DNA of 14,355 bases from Thermoplasmata archaeon. GTDB lineage: Archaea; Thermoplasmatota; Thermoplasmata; Thermoplasmatales; Thermoplasmataceae. The DNA lies in assembly GCA_021797265.1 (NCBI GenBank), contig JAJZZZ010000025.1, forward strand, positions 1 to 14,355, in the 5' to 3' direction. A program made the translations under genes and the position numbers. The notes beneath the pieces were generated by a model, which searched no databases, was not told the origin of the DNA, and was given only the letters and a program-made list of their open reading frames with translations. Positions 14,029 to 14,355 of the stretch are shown piece by piece; the first letter of the stretch is position 1; each line of letters opens with the position of its first letter.

Positions 14029-14355
14029 ATGTTCAAGATGACAGTGGTATCAACTCCAACCAGGGTTATGGATGAGAATATAGACAAGAACATAGCGTAT
14101 TTCCTGTCAGATATCGGCTACATACCCCGGCTGAATCCGGGCACGGATTTCCAGGCAATTTCGCAGTCTGCATATTTCAGGCTTTTCAAGGAATGTTTCC
14201 TGATGAATCCTGAGAGATACTGGACAGGTGAGGACCTTCTCACGTACCTCAAGACAAGCCGCACCACCCTTTACAGGCATCTGAACAAGCTCAAGTCCAT
14301 GGACATACTTGAGGAGATACAGGAAGGCAAGACAAAGAAGTACAGGATGCGATCC
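14029..14355 (+). CDS. Winged helix-turn-helix regulator, N-terminal 109 aa; 3' end outside window
   Basis: The frame is open from ATG 14029 to the window edge (109 codons, no stop). Residues about 47-109 form a winged helix: F50-R-L-F-K-E-C-F-L-M-N (helix 1), W65-T-G-E-D-L-L-T-Y-L (helix 2), S77-R-T-T-L-Y-R-H-L-N-K-L (recognition helix), then M91-D-I-L-E-E-I and K-T-K-K-Y-R-M (wing). The preceding 46 residues (I-D-K-N-I-A-Y-F-L-S-D-I-G-Y) are a short N-terminal extension with no clear domain. A TATA-like box 20-26 bases upstream supports this start. The regulated genes are unknown; it is 87 bases downstream of the MarC gene on the same strand but has its own promoter. Confidence 0.75.
   Translation, partial: MFKMTVVSTPTRVMDENIDKNIAYFLSDIGYIPRLNPGTDFQAISQSAYFRLFKECFLMNPERYWTGEDLLTYLKTSRTTLYRHLNKLKSMDILEEIQEGKTKKYRMRS

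Noticed and set aside
1..14355. Mobile elements, CRISPR arrays, tRNA or rRNA genes
   Set aside because: No regularly spaced repeats, transposase, terminal inverted repeats, or cloverleaf or conserved rRNA stretches were seen on either strand.

Overview
The window looks like chromosomal DNA of an archaeon, most likely a Thermoplasmata/Thermoplasmatales relative. The reasons are an archaea-specific NreA repair protein, A/T-rich TATA-like boxes 20-32 bases upstream of many start codons (leaderless-style promoters), heavy use of AGG/AGA for arginine and ATA for isoleucine, and dense short-gapped genes. The exact genus cannot be read from the sequence alone. No rRNA, tRNA, CRISPR array, insertion sequence or broken gene was seen. 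The longest stretch without a gene is 180 bases.

Layout. 1-1832: the C-terminal half of an OFA-like MFS transporter (+), convergent with a complete drug-efflux-type MFS transporter (-). The latter is divergent from a winged-helix regulator (1884-2516, +); the 51 bases between them are packed with ATAAGT/ACTTAT palindromes. 2550-5540: a three-gene signalling set, VWA protein (+), PP2C-type phosphatase (+, ATGA overlap) and a protein kinase with an N-terminal PH-like region (-, overlapping the phosphatase tail to tail by 8 bases). This is the composition of the TerY-P triad known from tellurite-resistance-associated stress systems, here without any recognisable Ter gene nearby. 5602-6426: an SDR-fold protein lacking the usual catalytic Tyr/Lys (-). 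6607-7296: a calcineurin-like metallophosphoesterase (+).

7303-9394: nreA followed by a SplB-type radical SAM gene on the minus strand, 1 base apart. 9520-11601: three + strand genes I do not recognise (a very acidic small protein and two proteins overlapping by 8 bases), probably one operon. 11618-13202: a DUF47/PhoU-like protein followed by a PiT-family anion transporter (-), 1 base apart. 13294-13941: a MarC-family membrane protein (+). 14029-end: the N-terminal part of a winged-helix regulator running out of the window.

Functional reading. Most of the window is transport with its local control (MFS plus regulator; DUF47 plus PiT) and DNA repair (NreA with radical SAM). The two parts deserving most attention are the archaeal VWA/phosphatase/kinase triad and the unrecognised three-gene cluster at 9520-11601. 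Several start codons were moved from the longest reading frame to fit promoter position and family N-termini (nreA 9394, radical SAM 8142, DUF47 13202).
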